From assembly GCA_003481745.1 (NCBI GenBank), contig QULP01000007.1, positions 356 to 64,355 on the forward strand: a stretch of 64,000 nt of DNA, given 5' to 3'. Position numbers and translations under genes: made by a program. Shown here one piece after another: positions 7,770-17,779 of this stretch (positions are counted from its first letter, which is position 1; each line of letters starts with the position of its first letter). Origin of the DNA: Firmicutes bacterium OM04-13BH. GTDB lineage: Bacteria; Bacillota; Clostridia; Lachnospirales; Lachnospiraceae. Below the pieces are notes generated by a model. It saw only the letters and a list, made by a program, of their open reading frames with translations, ran no database searches and had not been told where the DNA came from.

Positions 7770-8813
7770 ATGGCGACGATTAAAGAAATCGCAAAGGCAT
7801 GTCATGTATCAGTGGCTACCGTTTCCAACATATTGAACAAAAAGCCAGGTGCAAGTGAAACGACAAGGGAACTTGTACTCAAAACAGCTAAGGAAATGGA
7901 CTATATGCCAAATTATGTGGCGAAAAATCTTAAAACAAAGAATACAAGAAGCATAGGTGTTATAGCGGAGGACATGACTATTTTCAGTATTCCGGATATT
8001 ATTGACGGGATTACGGAATACTGTGAGGAAGTTGATTATCAGATTTTACTTACGAATTTACGGCTGTATAAGAAGTATCAGGATGTGTATTATGGCAGGG
8101 AAGACTATTTTGAAAGGGTAAAACAGGAAATAAAAAAGCTTATGGCAAAGCAGGTTGAGGGGATTATTTATGTGACAGCTCATGAGAGGGTGATGCATTG
8201 TATTCCGGATGACCTGCCGATACCGGCAGTCATGGCTTATGGATATACGGAAAGCAAAAAAGTGCCGTCGATTGTTGTGGATGATGAACATGGAGCGTAT
8301 GAGGTTGTCTGTCATCTGATTCGGCATGGACACAGAAGAATCGGTGTAGTTATGGGAAAAAAGGATAGTCTTCATGCACAGGCACGTCTTGTCGGATACC
8401 AGAAAGCACTGCGAGACAACGGGATTGTGTATGATCCGGAACTTGTTGCACAGGGAGACTGGACAAGAGAAAGTGGATATAGAATGGCAGATGAACTGCT
8501 TGCACATGATGTGACAGCAGTCTTTTGTATGAATGATCTTATGGCAGGCGGACTTTATGACCGACTGGATGAACTTGGGAAAAAAATACCGGAGGAACTT
8601 TCTGTTGTAGGATACGATGACAGAGAGTTATCAAGTTATTATAAGCCACCGCTCACGACAATCCGACTGCCGCTGCATGATATTGGATATCGTGCAGCAG
8701 AAGTGATGATTGCTTTGCTGGAAAAACGGATTGTACCGCAGGAAGAAGAAGTGATTTATCAGATGCCTTGTGAGATGTTAATTCGTAAGTCTGTGCAGGA
8801 CTACAAATTATAG
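7770..8813 (+). CDS. LacI-family transcriptional regulator of the arabino-oligosaccharide locus
   Basis: 347 residues. Residues 1-60 form the LacI helix-turn-helix and hinge (ATIKEIAKACHVSVATVSN, then NYVAKNLKTKNTRSIGVI). The remainder is a periplasmic-binding-protein-like sensor domain with the usual IVVDDEHGAYEVVCHLI, FCMNDLMAGGL and VVGYDDRELSSYYKPPLTTI segments. It probably binds a pentose-containing effector and represses the ABC transporter/GH51 operon downstream, because a perfect 12-bp palindrome is shared between its own promoter and that of the operon. The nearest ribosome-site match is GAAGGTGAAAAAAGG before ATG 7770. A hairpin terminator follows. Confidence 0.9.
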   Translation: MATIKEIAKACHVSVATVSNILNKKPGASETTRELVLKTAKEMDYMPNYVAKNLKTKNTRSIGVIAEDMTIFSIPDIIDGITEYCEEVDYQILLTNLRLYKKYQDVYYGREDYFERVKQEIKKLMAKQVEGIIYVTAHERVMHCIPDDLPIPAVMAYGYTESKKVPSIVVDDEHGAYEVVCHLIRHGHRRIGVVMGKKDSLHAQARLVGYQKALRDNGIVYDPELVAQGDWTRESGYRMADELLAHDVTAVFCMNDLMAGGLYDRLDELGKKIPEELSVVGYDDRELSSYYKPPLTTIRLPLHDIGYRAAEVMIALLEKRIVPQEEEVIYQMPCEMLIRKSVQDYKL

Positions 8814-8849
8814 TGGTACAAGTTGTGAGAATAGGATACAAGCAATGAA

Positions 8850-8899
8850 AAAAACAGCTTTTTGAGACTTTTTTTAAAAGGTTTTGGAAAGCTGTTTTT
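8850..8899 (+). terminator. Terminator after the LacI-family gene
   Basis: Stem AAAACAGCTTT with AAAGCTGTTTT flanking a long T/A-rich loop, followed by TTTTC. Moderate quality. Confidence 0.55.
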
Positions 8900-8982
8900 C
8901 GTTAAAATATACAAAGAAAACAGGACTTGAAATTGATAAATATTAGGATTGAGAGGGAAAATGTTGTGCAGTTTGTACATAC

Positions 8983-9085
8983 TTAAACGATTTAAAAAAA
9001 TTAAAACATGTAGAAAAGATGGAAAACAAAGAAAAAATGAGATAATAAGAAAAAAAAAGAGATTATAGAGATATTAATCGTTAAA
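8983..9085. promoter_or_regulatory. Two degenerate operator-like sites in the sugar-operon leader
   Basis: TTAAACGATTTAA at 8983-8995 and TTAATCGTTAAA at 9074-9085 resemble the 12-bp palindrome with one insertion or two to three changes. The whole 8900-9350 gap is non-coding and AT-rich. It probably holds the operon promoter; TATAAA at 9126-9131 is a candidate -10 without a good -35. Auxiliary operators for looping are possible but unproven. Confidence 0.35.
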
Positions 9086-9249
9086 AAATAAAATTTATAA
9101 GCTTTTTATTGTGTAAATAATGTGGTATAAATAAGAAAAACAAACAAGAGCGTTGTACAAAATCAATAATGACAGACAAGATTCGGGCAGATTAGACAAA
9201 AAAAGGTCGGAAATAGGAATCAAGTTCAAAAGAGCGGAACATTTAAATG

Positions 9250-9261
9250 TTAAACGTTTAA
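9250..9261. promoter_or_regulatory. Operator palindrome TTAAACGTTTAA, copy 2
   Basis: Identical to the 12-bp palindrome at 7732-7743 and placed 89 bases before the binding-protein gene. Most simply it is the operator through which the LacI-family protein controls the transporter/GH51 operon. Confidence 0.75.
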
Positions 9262-9350
9262 TTGAAAAATGTCAGTATTTGTCAACCAGGTATCATGCAG
9301 AAGCAGGAGGCTTCTGAGTTGATAAAATTATTAAAGGAGGACACTATAAT

Positions 9351-10715
9351 ATGAAAAAGAAAGTGTTAGCAGCATTATTATGTGCAGCAATGGTAGGAAC
9401 TACATTGGCAGGTTGTGGTTCATCAGGCAGTGATTCCGGAAGTGATGATTCCGCAAAACAAACAGGTAAAAAAGAAATGGATGTAGAGGGAGATGACGTT
9501 ACCACTCTTAATGTATGGACATTCATTGAAAACCATCAGGATTTCTACACAGATATGGCTGAAAAGTGGAACGAAGAGAATCCTGACAGAAAAGTAAAAC
9601 TGGTATTATCCAACATGGCTTATGATGATATGCACAACAAACTGTCTCTGGCTCTGGAATCCGGAGAAGGTGCACCGGATGTTGTTGATATCGAGTTAGG
9701 AAAATTCCCGGCATTTATGACAGGAAACATCGGACTGAAAGACTTAACAGATGCAATTGCACCATACAAAGATAATGTAGTACAGTCCAGACTTGACTTA
9801 TATTCTAAAGACGGTAAATGCTATGGACTTCCAACACATGTTGGTACCACTGTTGCATTCTATAATACAGAAGCTTTAGAAGCAGCAGGAATTGATTACA
9901 CAACAATCAAAACATGGGATGACTTTAAAGAAGCCGGTATCAAATATCACGATGCAACCGGAAAAACATTTGCAGCAGCTGAAACAACTGCACAGTGGAC
10001 ACTGAACCTGATGTTAGCTCAGAAAGGTGGAAGCTACTTAAAAGAAGATGGTTCTCTTGATGTAAACAACGACAAGATGGTTGAAGTATTACAGTGCATG
10101 AAAGATATGCAGGATGCAGGTGCACTTGCTACAATCGCTGGTGGACAGCCTGATAATGAAGAAGCTTATCCTCTGTTTAATGATGGAGAGGTTGCAGCAG
10201 CAATCATGCCATTCTGGCAGACAAGCCGTTACTTAAGTTACATGACAGACCTTTCCGGTAAAGTTGCAATCGCAGCTCCTCCAGTATTCGGTGACAATGA
10301 TGCCGTTAAGACAATCGGTGGTGGCGGTACCGGTACTGCAGTTGTAGCATCCGGTGAAAATGCAGACCTTGCAGCAGACGTATTTGCATTCATCAAACTT
10401 TCTGATGAAGCCAACGTAGAAGTATGGAACGTATTAGGATTTGACCCTGTAAATACAGAAGTTTGGACACAGACAGATATTACAGAAAATCCAGACAACC
10501 AGTATGTAAAATACTTCAATACAAAACCATTTGATACACTGTTAGAAGTACAGGATGGCATTGGCTTATTAGACTGTTATACAGATGAAAAAATGCCTTC
10601 TATTAACAATGTATTTACGACTCAGACTTTAAATGATATCTTTGAATCTGGCGTAGATGTAAAAGAAGCACTTGATGAAGCACAGGATACTCTGGAAAAC
10701 GAATTCGCAGAATAA
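9351..10715 (+). CDS. Sugar ABC transporter substrate-binding lipoprotein
   Basis: 454 residues, extracellular solute-binding protein family 1. The lipoprotein signal is clear: MKKKVLAALLCAAMVG...LAGCGSS, with the lipidated Cys near residue 23, followed by a Ser/Gly/Asp linker. The mature part has the usual TLNVWTFIENHQDFYTDMAEKWNEENP start, VVDIELGKFPAFM and YGLPTHVGTTVAFYNTEALEAAG hinge-region segments. It captures the oligosaccharide outside the membrane for the two permeases downstream; context with a GH51 enzyme suggests arabino-oligosaccharides (AraN-like). No ATPase is encoded here, so a shared MsmX-type ATPase elsewhere is likely. AAAGGAGG precedes ATG. Confidence 0.93.
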   Translation: MKKKVLAALLCAAMVGTTLAGCGSSGSDSGSDDSAKQTGKKEMDVEGDDVTTLNVWTFIENHQDFYTDMAEKWNEENPDRKVKLVLSNMAYDDMHNKLSLALESGEGAPDVVDIELGKFPAFMTGNIGLKDLTDAIAPYKDNVVQSRLDLYSKDGKCYGLPTHVGTTVAFYNTEALEAAGIDYTTIKTWDDFKEAGIKYHDATGKTFAAAETTAQWTLNLMLAQKGGSYLKEDGSLDVNNDKMVEVLQCMKDMQDAGALATIAGGQPDNEEAYPLFNDGEVAAAIMPFWQTSRYLSYMTDLSGKVAIAAPPVFGDNDAVKTIGGGGTGTAVVASGENADLAADVFAFIKLSDEANVEVWNVLGFDPVNTEVWTQTDITENPDNQYVKYFNTKPFDTLLEVQDGIGLLDCYTDEKMPSINNVFTTQTLNDIFESGVDVKEALDEAQDTLENEFAE

Positions 10716-10747
10716 TCATTTGTAAGTGATAAGAAATGTAATATAAG

Positions 10748-10784
10748 AAGAGCGGGATGTGGGGAAATCCCATGTCCCGCTCTT
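10748..10784 (+). promoter_or_regulatory. Intra-operon stem-loop between binding protein and permeases
   Basis: Very stable perfect 16-bp stem (10748-10763 with 10769-10784, core GAGCGGGATGTGGG) with a 5-base loop, but no T tract. Such hairpins between binding-protein and permease genes commonly stabilise the upstream mRNA and limit read-through, giving more binding protein than permease. Confidence 0.75.
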
Positions 10785-10806
10785 ATTAGAGAGAGGAGTA
10801 TATATC

Positions 10807-11700
10807 ATGAACAAGGTAAAAAAATTCTTTTACTCACAGAAAGCCGCTCCTTATGTATTTATTCTTCCATTTGTATTGACAATTCTTTTATTCTGGATTG
10901 TACCGATTGCAAATGGTGTACTTCTTAGTTTTCAGGATGTACTCAAAGATAAATGGGTAGGCTTTAATAACTATTCGAGATTGATTTCAGATAAGATGTT
11001 CTACAAAGCAATTTACAACAGCGTAAAATACATGATTGGAACTTTGATTTTACTGATTCCATTTCCAATGTTATTTGCAAGTCTGTTAAACAGTAAGCTG
11101 ATGAAAGGTGCAAATTTCTTCAAATCTGTTTACTTCCTTCCGGCTTTAACATCTGTTGTAGTTGCAGGTACTATTTTCCGTCTGATGTTTGGTGAAATGG
11201 ACACCGCACTGGCAAACCAGATTATCGGTCTCTTTGGACATTCACCAATCAAATGGTTAAAAGGTGAGTGGACCAGTTACTTTGCACTCCTCTTGGTTGC
11301 ATGTTGGAGATGGACGGGTGTAAATATTCTTTACTTCCTTGCAGGTCTCCAGAATATTTCAACTGATATTTATGAAGCGGCATCTATCGATGGTGCAACA
11401 AAGTGGCAGCAGTTTATTAAAATTTCATTCCCATTATTAAAACCAACAACCGTTTATGTGTTAACAATCAGTATCTATGCAGGTTTGTCTATGTTCCTTG
11501 AGTCCTTCATGTTATGGAAAGGAAATAACTCACCAAGAAACATTGGTCTTACTATTGTAGGATATCTGTACAGACAGGGTATTGAAAAGAGAGCAATGGG
11601 ATATGCGTGTGCAGTTGGTCTTGTACTGTTAATCATCGTTATGATTATCAATATGATTCAGCTTGTTGCAACAGGAACATTCAAGAAGGAGGAGAGATAA
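10807..11700 (+). CDS. Sugar ABC transporter permease (AraP/MalF-like)
   Basis: 297 residues with six predicted membrane segments, the first at about residues 15-37 (APYVFILPFVLTILLFWIVPIANG). The conserved binding-protein-dependent permease loop is present as EAASIDGATKWQQFIKISFPLLKP, which contacts the ATPase. Start chosen at ATG 10807, preceded by GAGAGGAG; a longer in-frame start at 10759 would translate through the stem-loop. It pairs with the next permease. Confidence 0.93.
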   Translation: MNKVKKFFYSQKAAPYVFILPFVLTILLFWIVPIANGVLLSFQDVLKDKWVGFNNYSRLISDKMFYKAIYNSVKYMIGTLILLIPFPMLFASLLNSKLMKGANFFKSVYFLPALTSVVVAGTIFRLMFGEMDTALANQIIGLFGHSPIKWLKGEWTSYFALLLVACWRWTGVNILYFLAGLQNISTDIYEAASIDGATKWQQFIKISFPLLKPTTVYVLTISIYAGLSMFLESFMLWKGNNSPRNIGLTIVGYLYRQGIEKRAMGYACAVGLVLLIIVMIINMIQLVATGTFKKEER

Positions 11701-11701
11701 T

Positions 11702-12565
11702 ATGGCAGCAGAAGCAATTGGAAAAAGCCAGAAAACAAAAAACAGAGTGGCAACCGTGCTTATGGTAATTTTCTTTACGATTCTTGCCATCTTGATTATC
11801 CTGCCGATTTATGCCATTATTCTGGCAAGTTTTAAACCGGGTAATCATCTTCTTCAGTATGGTTTGAACCTTGATTTAGACAGTGCAAGCATGACACTTT
11901 CAAACTACGTGTTACTGTTTACCGGTCAACATGACTACTGGATTTGGTTTAGAAACAGTTTATTCTTAACTGTTGTTACTGTAGTATTAACCTTACTGGT
12001 AAGTGCTTTCGTAGCTTATGGTTTTGCAGCTTATGATTTCAAAGGGAAGAATTTCTTCTTTGTGTTAGTATTGATTATTCTTTCTATTCCTTTTGAAGTT
12101 ATCATGCTTCCTTTATACAAACAGATGTCAACATGGGGACTGATGGACAGCTATGTAGCAGTTGTACTGCCATTCCTTGCACATGCGTCAACGATTTTCT
12201 TCTTCAGACAGTACCTGCTTGGTACACCAAAATCTCTGATTGAAGCAGGTCGTATTGATGGAGCAACTGAATACGGAATCTTCTTCCGTCTGATTGTACC
12301 GATTTTGAAACCGGCATTTTCCGCTATGGCAATTTTAAATGGTATGAATGCATGGAATAACTACATGTGGCCATTACTGGTTGTGCGTTCTTCCAGCAAA
12401 TATACGTTAACAATCGGTTTGAACACACTGATTAACCCTTATGGAGATAACTACAGCCTGTTAGTAGTAGGTTCTGTATTCTCCATTATCCCAATCTTTA
12501 TTCTGTTCTTATGCTTCCAGAGATACTTCATCGAAGGTATGACTGCCGGAGCTGTAAAAGAATAA
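11702..12565 (+). CDS. Sugar ABC transporter permease (AraQ/MalG-like)
   Basis: 287 residues, six membrane helices, with the EAGRIDGATEYGIFFRLIVPILKP coupling loop of MalG-type permeases. The start at ATG 11702 comes one base after the stop of the first permease, with AAGGAGGAGAG inside that gene's end, so the two are translationally coupled. A start at 11663 would overlap without a ribosome site. Together the two permeases form the heterodimeric channel for the sugar bound by the lipoprotein at 9351. Confidence 0.93.
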   Translation: MAAEAIGKSQKTKNRVATVLMVIFFTILAILIILPIYAIILASFKPGNHLLQYGLNLDLDSASMTLSNYVLLFTGQHDYWIWFRNSLFLTVVTVVLTLLVSAFVAYGFAAYDFKGKNFFFVLVLIILSIPFEVIMLPLYKQMSTWGLMDSYVAVVLPFLAHASTIFFFRQYLLGTPKSLIEAGRIDGATEYGIFFRLIVPILKPAFSAMAILNGMNAWNNYMWPLLVVRSSSKYTLTIGLNTLINPYGDNYSLLVVGSVFSIIPIFILFLCFQRYFIEGMTAGAVKE

Positions 12566-12615
12566 ATACTTAAAATACTTACATAATTATGATTTTGAAT
12601 TCTCAGGAGGATTAA

Positions 12616-14133
<1,518 letters not shown>

Positions 14134-14155
14134 AGAGTGAAATAAGCAAATGAAG

Positions 14156-14213
14156 AACGAATTGTCGTATTAATATTTGAGAAAAATGTTAATGCGATGA
14201 TTCGTTTTTTTAT
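14156..14213 (+). terminator. Terminator of the arabinose locus
   Basis: Long imperfect stem: AACGAATTGTCGTATTAA paired with TTAATGCGATGATTCGTT, followed by a run of seven T. Good terminator. Confidence 0.8.
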
Positions 14214-14314
14214 ATAATTTCATTTTGTGAAATTTAAAATAAGATAAAAATAAAAAGTGGTTAAAGTTACATTAAGATTTGAATGATATGATATACATGT
14301 GTTGGAGGAAAATA

Positions 14315-15217
14315 ATGGAAGTTTTAACAGTAAAAAATCTTACGAAAAAATATGGAAATATAGAAGTGTTAAAAAATGTAAATATGCATATTCAAGAGGG
14401 AGAAATTTACGGATTAATAGGAAAAAATGGAGCAGGAAAGACTACATTAATAAAAACAATATTAGGTTTAACAGAAATTACGGATGGAGAAATCTGCTTC
14501 TGGGAAAAATCAGGTAAGAATAATTTAAGAATATATAATAGGATTGGAGCAAGTTTAGATTTTCAAGGATTTTATCCTGAATTATCGGCGTATGAAAATT
14601 TAAAAGTATTTGCAAATATAAGAGGAATCACTAAGAAAAATGCAATTGATGAGGTGCTTGAAAAAGTAGGATTAATTTCTCAAAGAGATAAGAAGTATAA
14701 GCAATTTTCGCTAGGAATGAAGAAAAGACTTGGTTTGGCGAATGCAATAATGCATGAACCAGAATTTATCATTTTAGATGAACCTACGAATGGTCTTGAC
14801 CCGATTGGAATTGCTGACTTTAGAAAATATTTAATGAAAATCAGCAAGGAAGAACAGACAACAATTATGATATCGAGTCATCTTTTGTCAGAAGTGTCAA
14901 TCATGGCGGACCGAATCGGTATTTTAAATAATGGAGTATTAATTGTAGAAAAACCAATAGAAGAAATTCAGAAGAGTAATAGAAAGTATTTAAAAATATC
15001 GGTGACAAATGTTGAATTGACTTGTGGGGTTTTGGAAGAAATTTTTAAAGTTGAGGATTATGAAGTCATAGATAGAGAACAAATTTATATTTATGAACTT
15101 CAAATGGATAAAAAAGAACTTTCTAAAGAATTGGCGAAACATGGGGTTGGTATAATGGAAATGAAGATAGAAGAGGAAAATCTGGAAGATTATTTTAGAA
15201 AATTAGTAGAAAATTAA
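14315..15217 (+). CDS. ABC transporter ATP-binding protein (bacitracin/lantibiotic export or immunity type)
   Basis: 300 residues. Walker A GKNGAGKTTL near residue 39, signature FSLGMKKRLGLANA near residue 135, Walker B FIILDEPTNGLDP near residue 155 and the switch SSHLLSE. The C-terminal ~80 residues match the extension seen in BcrA/CcmA-like ATPases. GGAGG six bases before ATG 14315 fixes the start; an in-frame ATG at 14279 has none. It is coupled to the permease at 15232 and faces a two-component system on the opposite strand, the usual arrangement for antimicrobial-peptide sensing and export. The DNA here is visibly richer in A and T than the flanks. Confidence 0.92.
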   Translation: MEVLTVKNLTKKYGNIEVLKNVNMHIQEGEIYGLIGKNGAGKTTLIKTILGLTEITDGEICFWEKSGKNNLRIYNRIGASLDFQGFYPELSAYENLKVFANIRGITKKNAIDEVLEKVGLISQRDKKYKQFSLGMKKRLGLANAIMHEPEFIILDEPTNGLDPIGIADFRKYLMKISKEEQTTIMISSHLLSEVSIMADRIGILNNGVLIVEKPIEEIQKSNRKYLKISVTNVELTCGVLEEIFKVEDYEVIDREQIYIYELQMDKKELSKELAKHGVGIMEMKIEEENLEDYFRKLVEN

Positions 15218-15231
15218 GAGGAATAAAAGAA

Positions 15232-16017
15232 ATGAAGGAGTATATTGCTTCAGAGCTTTTAAAAGAAAAAAGGCAAAGACATAAGTATTTAGCGGTTGTT
15301 TGTTGGATGACATTGATGTTTTTTTTAATTAAGAATGTTTACCACTTAACAAGTAAAGCAGGGATTCTTGATTTGTATTGTGATAACGTACAGATATATA
15401 TATTTATCACATTAATGTTTTCAATTTTATATACAATGGTGTTGTTTGGGGATGAATATAGGAATGGAACGATTTATCAATTACAAATGATACCAATTGT
15501 GCCATTGAAGTTTATTCTGGCAAAAATATTAATGGTGATATGCTTTAACAGTTTGATTATGATGACAACAACCATCAGCTGTATTTTTATTATTGGAATT
15601 AAGGGACTAAATTTAACAAGTAGTTCTATAGGAATTTTGCTTTTTATTAATTTGGCAGATAGCTTGTTATTATCAATGGTAATGTTTCCAATTGCTTTAT
15701 TTGCCATACTTTGTAAAGAAAATTATATTGTTTCATTATTATTCAATATATCTTATATTATGCTTGGACTTATGATGCCGAGCCTTCCACTAAAGCAGGA
15801 AATAGCGCAAAAATTGACTGCATATCTGCATCCTTTGGGAAGCTATGCACTGATACATAATTGGTTTATCTATAAATTTGTACCTTACGGAACATCAATG
15901 CTTTCAAAACCGAAGGAAAGTGCAGTAGTAGCTTTTTTAGGAATGTTGATATGGAGCGTGATTTGCTGCGGAATAATGGAATTATTAATGAGAAAGAAAA
16001 AGGAAAAGATAAGATGA
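15232..16017 (+). CDS. ABC-2 type permease, lantibiotic-immunity-like
   Basis: 261 residues with about six membrane segments (for example residues 20-37, 55-72, 100-125, 130-160, 165-180 and 223-245). The GDEYRNGTIYQLQMIPI loop is characteristic of ABC-2 permeases of the LanE/LanG or BcrB kind. It starts 14 bases after the ATPase and presumably forms the membrane half of that exporter. Substrate unknown; a bacitracin- or lantibiotic-like peptide is the usual guess. It ends facing a hairpin shared with the convergent kinase gene. Confidence 0.85.
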   Translation: MKEYIASELLKEKRQRHKYLAVVCWMTLMFFLIKNVYHLTSKAGILDLYCDNVQIYIFITLMFSILYTMVLFGDEYRNGTIYQLQMIPIVPLKFILAKILMVICFNSLIMMTTTISCIFIIGIKGLNLTSSSIGILLFINLADSLLLSMVMFPIALFAILCKENYIVSLLFNISYIMLGLMMPSLPLKQEIAQKLTAYLHPLGSYALIHNWFIYKFVPYGTSMLSKPKESAVVAFLGMLIWSVICCGIMELLMRKKKEKIR

Positions 16018-16024
16018 GTTTATG

Positions 16025-16048
16025 CCCCTTCAATCAGTTTTGAAGGGG
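16025..16048. terminator. Hairpin between convergent permease and kinase genes
   Basis: Stem CCCCTTCAA (16025-16033) with TTGAAGGGG (16040-16048) and a 6-base loop. There is no strong T run on either strand, so it is a weak bidirectional terminator at best. It overlaps the 3' end of the kinase gene. Confidence 0.45.
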
Positions 16049-16957
16049 AAAAGAAATTAAAAATTTCGTATAGGTATTTGGAATACTTTCAACAGAAATC
16101 GTTCCATGCATTTTTTCAGTTAATTCCTTTGCGATTGAAAGACCTAATCCATTTCCTTTATTATTTTGAGAGATGTCACATCGATATAAACGTTCAAAAA
16201 TGAAGGATTGTTCCTTGGTATCAATTCCAATGCCATTATCTTCTATTGAGATAGAAACGTAAGTTGCAGACTGAGTAATGGAAAAATGAAGTTTTGTTGC
16301 ATGGCTGTGATTTAAAATATTCTTAAAAATATTATCAAGAATACGCTGATAGGCAGTAGCATCAAGAATACATAAATATTTTTTCTCAGGAATAGAAAAT
16401 GAGTATTCAATATTATTTTTTTCAAAAGAAGTAATCCATTTACTAATAATAATACGAGATTGTTCAGCAATATCGAAAGTGGAAAGAGTAAGTTTTTCTT
16501 CATTTGCATCTAACTTAGTCCATTGAAAAAGCATTTCAATAAAGTTAGTTAATTCTAAAGCCTTTCGGTTGATTACTTCCAGTGAAGAGTAATTATCAAG
16601 AGAAATATTATTTAAAGAATCAGTCAATAATTCAAGATGTCCAATCATAGAAGCAAGGGGCGTGCGTACATCATGTGATAAATTAACCATTAAGTTCTTA
16701 TACTTTTTTTCTGATTTTTTAAACGAGAGGATATCATTTTGATAAAGGGCACATAACTCATTTATCTGAAAACAAAGATTCTGGGTATGAGAATAAGGTT
16801 TTACTAAAATTCTGTGGCGGAGATTTTCATGAATAATGATGTCTAATTCTTTTTCTAATTGATTGATTTCGGATTTTAAATGAAAATTGTTAATTACGCA
16901 ATGAACAGTGATAATTATAGAGAAAAAGAATAGTAAATACATAATAAGTTGAAACAT
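16034..16957 (-). CDS. Sensor histidine kinase of the ABC-linked two-component system
   Basis: 307 residues with one N-terminal membrane segment (residues 2-24, MFQLIMYLLFFFSIIITVHCVI) and essentially no extracellular sensor loop. Then come a coiled linker, the HisKA box NLSHDVRTPLASMIGHLELL with the phospho-accepting His near residue 108, and the ATPase N, G1 and G2 boxes (DNIFKNILNHS, DNGIGID, GNGLGLSIAKEL). Kinases with no sensor domain beside ABC exporters often sense through the transporter. The start at 16957 follows AGGGAGG; it lies just after the regulator's stop, so the pair is coupled. Low-GC region. Confidence 0.9.
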   Translation of the reverse strand: MFQLIMYLLFFFSIIITVHCVINNFHLKSEINQLEKELDIIIHENLRHRILVKPYSHTQNLCFQINELCALYQNDILSFKKSEKKYKNLMVNLSHDVRTPLASMIGHLELLTDSLNNISLDNYSSLEVINRKALELTNFIEMLFQWTKLDANEEKLTLSTFDIAEQSRIIISKWITSFEKNNIEYSFSIPEKKYLCILDATAYQRILDNIFKNILNHSHATKLHFSITQSATYVSISIEDNGIGIDTKEQSFIFERLYRCDISQNNKGNGLGLSIAKELTEKMHGTISVESIPNTYTKFLISFPLQN

Positions 16958-16958
16958 A

Positions 16959-17660
16959 TTAAACCTCCCTATTAAAGCGATATCCGATACCATGAATTGT
17001 TTCGATGTATGTAATGGCAGGACTACATTGCTTTAACTTCTTGCGGATTTTACATATAATAGCCATTAAGCTTCCGTCATCATAAATATATTCGTCGTTC
17101 CAAATAGCTTCATAAATTTGCTTTTTGGTATAAACAACATTGGGATTAGAAGCTAAATAATAAAGGATATCAAATTCTCTGCCGGTCAGATTAATAGAAT
17201 CATTGTTACAAGTAACAGTTCGAGTGAGTGGATTGATTGAAATGCTTGAAAATTGTAACGTAGAATCAGCAATATCGGAGTGAGAAATAGATGATTTATA
17301 ACGACGAGTAAGAGCGTTAATTCGAGCTTCAAGCTCTTTTAAATTAAAAGGTTTTGTTAAATAATCATCAGCACCCAATCGGAGTCCGATTACTTTATCT
17401 TCCAGGCTGTCCTTTGCAGTGACCATGATTACAGGAAAATTCCAGTTGTTATGAATGTAAGATAATAATTCCAAACCAGAGCCATCAGGAAGCATAATAT
17501 CTAGGATTACTAGATAAATACTATCAGAAGAATTATTAAGGATAGAATAAGCCTCTTGTTTATTATTAGCAATTAATGGAGAAAAACCTTCGTTAGAAAC
17601 GCAGTGTTTCATTAAGTTACATAAATCAATGTCGTCGTCTATAATTAGTATATTATTCAT
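16959..17660 (-). CDS. OmpR-family response regulator of the ABC-linked system
   Basis: 233 residues: receiver domain (acidic pocket DDDID at residues 8-12, phospho-acceptor in VILDIMLPDGSG near residue 54, switch Thr in VTAKDS, Lys in LTKPFNLKELEARI) followed by a winged helix (LTGREFDILYYLASNPNVVYTKKQI, ending IETIHGIGYRFNREV). It probably activates the divergent ABC genes at 14315. ATG 17660 is preceded by GAGAGAATC; the longer frame to 17741 runs through the terminator and is rejected. Confidence 0.92.
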   Translation of the reverse strand: MNNILIIDDDIDLCNLMKHCVSNEGFSPLIANNKQEAYSILNNSSDSIYLVILDIMLPDGSGLELLSYIHNNWNFPVIMVTAKDSLEDKVIGLRLGADDYLTKPFNLKELEARINALTRRYKSSISHSDIADSTLQFSSISINPLTRTVTCNNDSINLTGREFDILYYLASNPNVVYTKKQIYEAIWNDEYIYDDGSLMAIICKIRKKLKQCSPAITYIETIHGIGYRFNREV

Positions 17661-17695
17661 GATTCTCTCTTTTCTTAGTTTTTTATAAAGTGTGT

Positions 17696-17766
17696 AAAAA
17701 AGCGGGACAGCTATGATATGTATCCTCTTTACTGGATACATACCACCAGGCTGCCTCGCTTTTTTT
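17696..17766 (-). terminator. Long hairpin terminator after the PfoR-like gene
   Basis: On the minus strand an A-run and AAGCGAGGCAGCCTGG are followed by TATGTATCC, a loop, GGATACATA and then AGCTGTCCCGCTTTTTT. The stem is interrupted but about 30 bp in total. It separates the membrane-protein gene from the regulator gene. Confidence 0.7.
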
Positions 17767-17779
17767 AATCCTTAAATTA

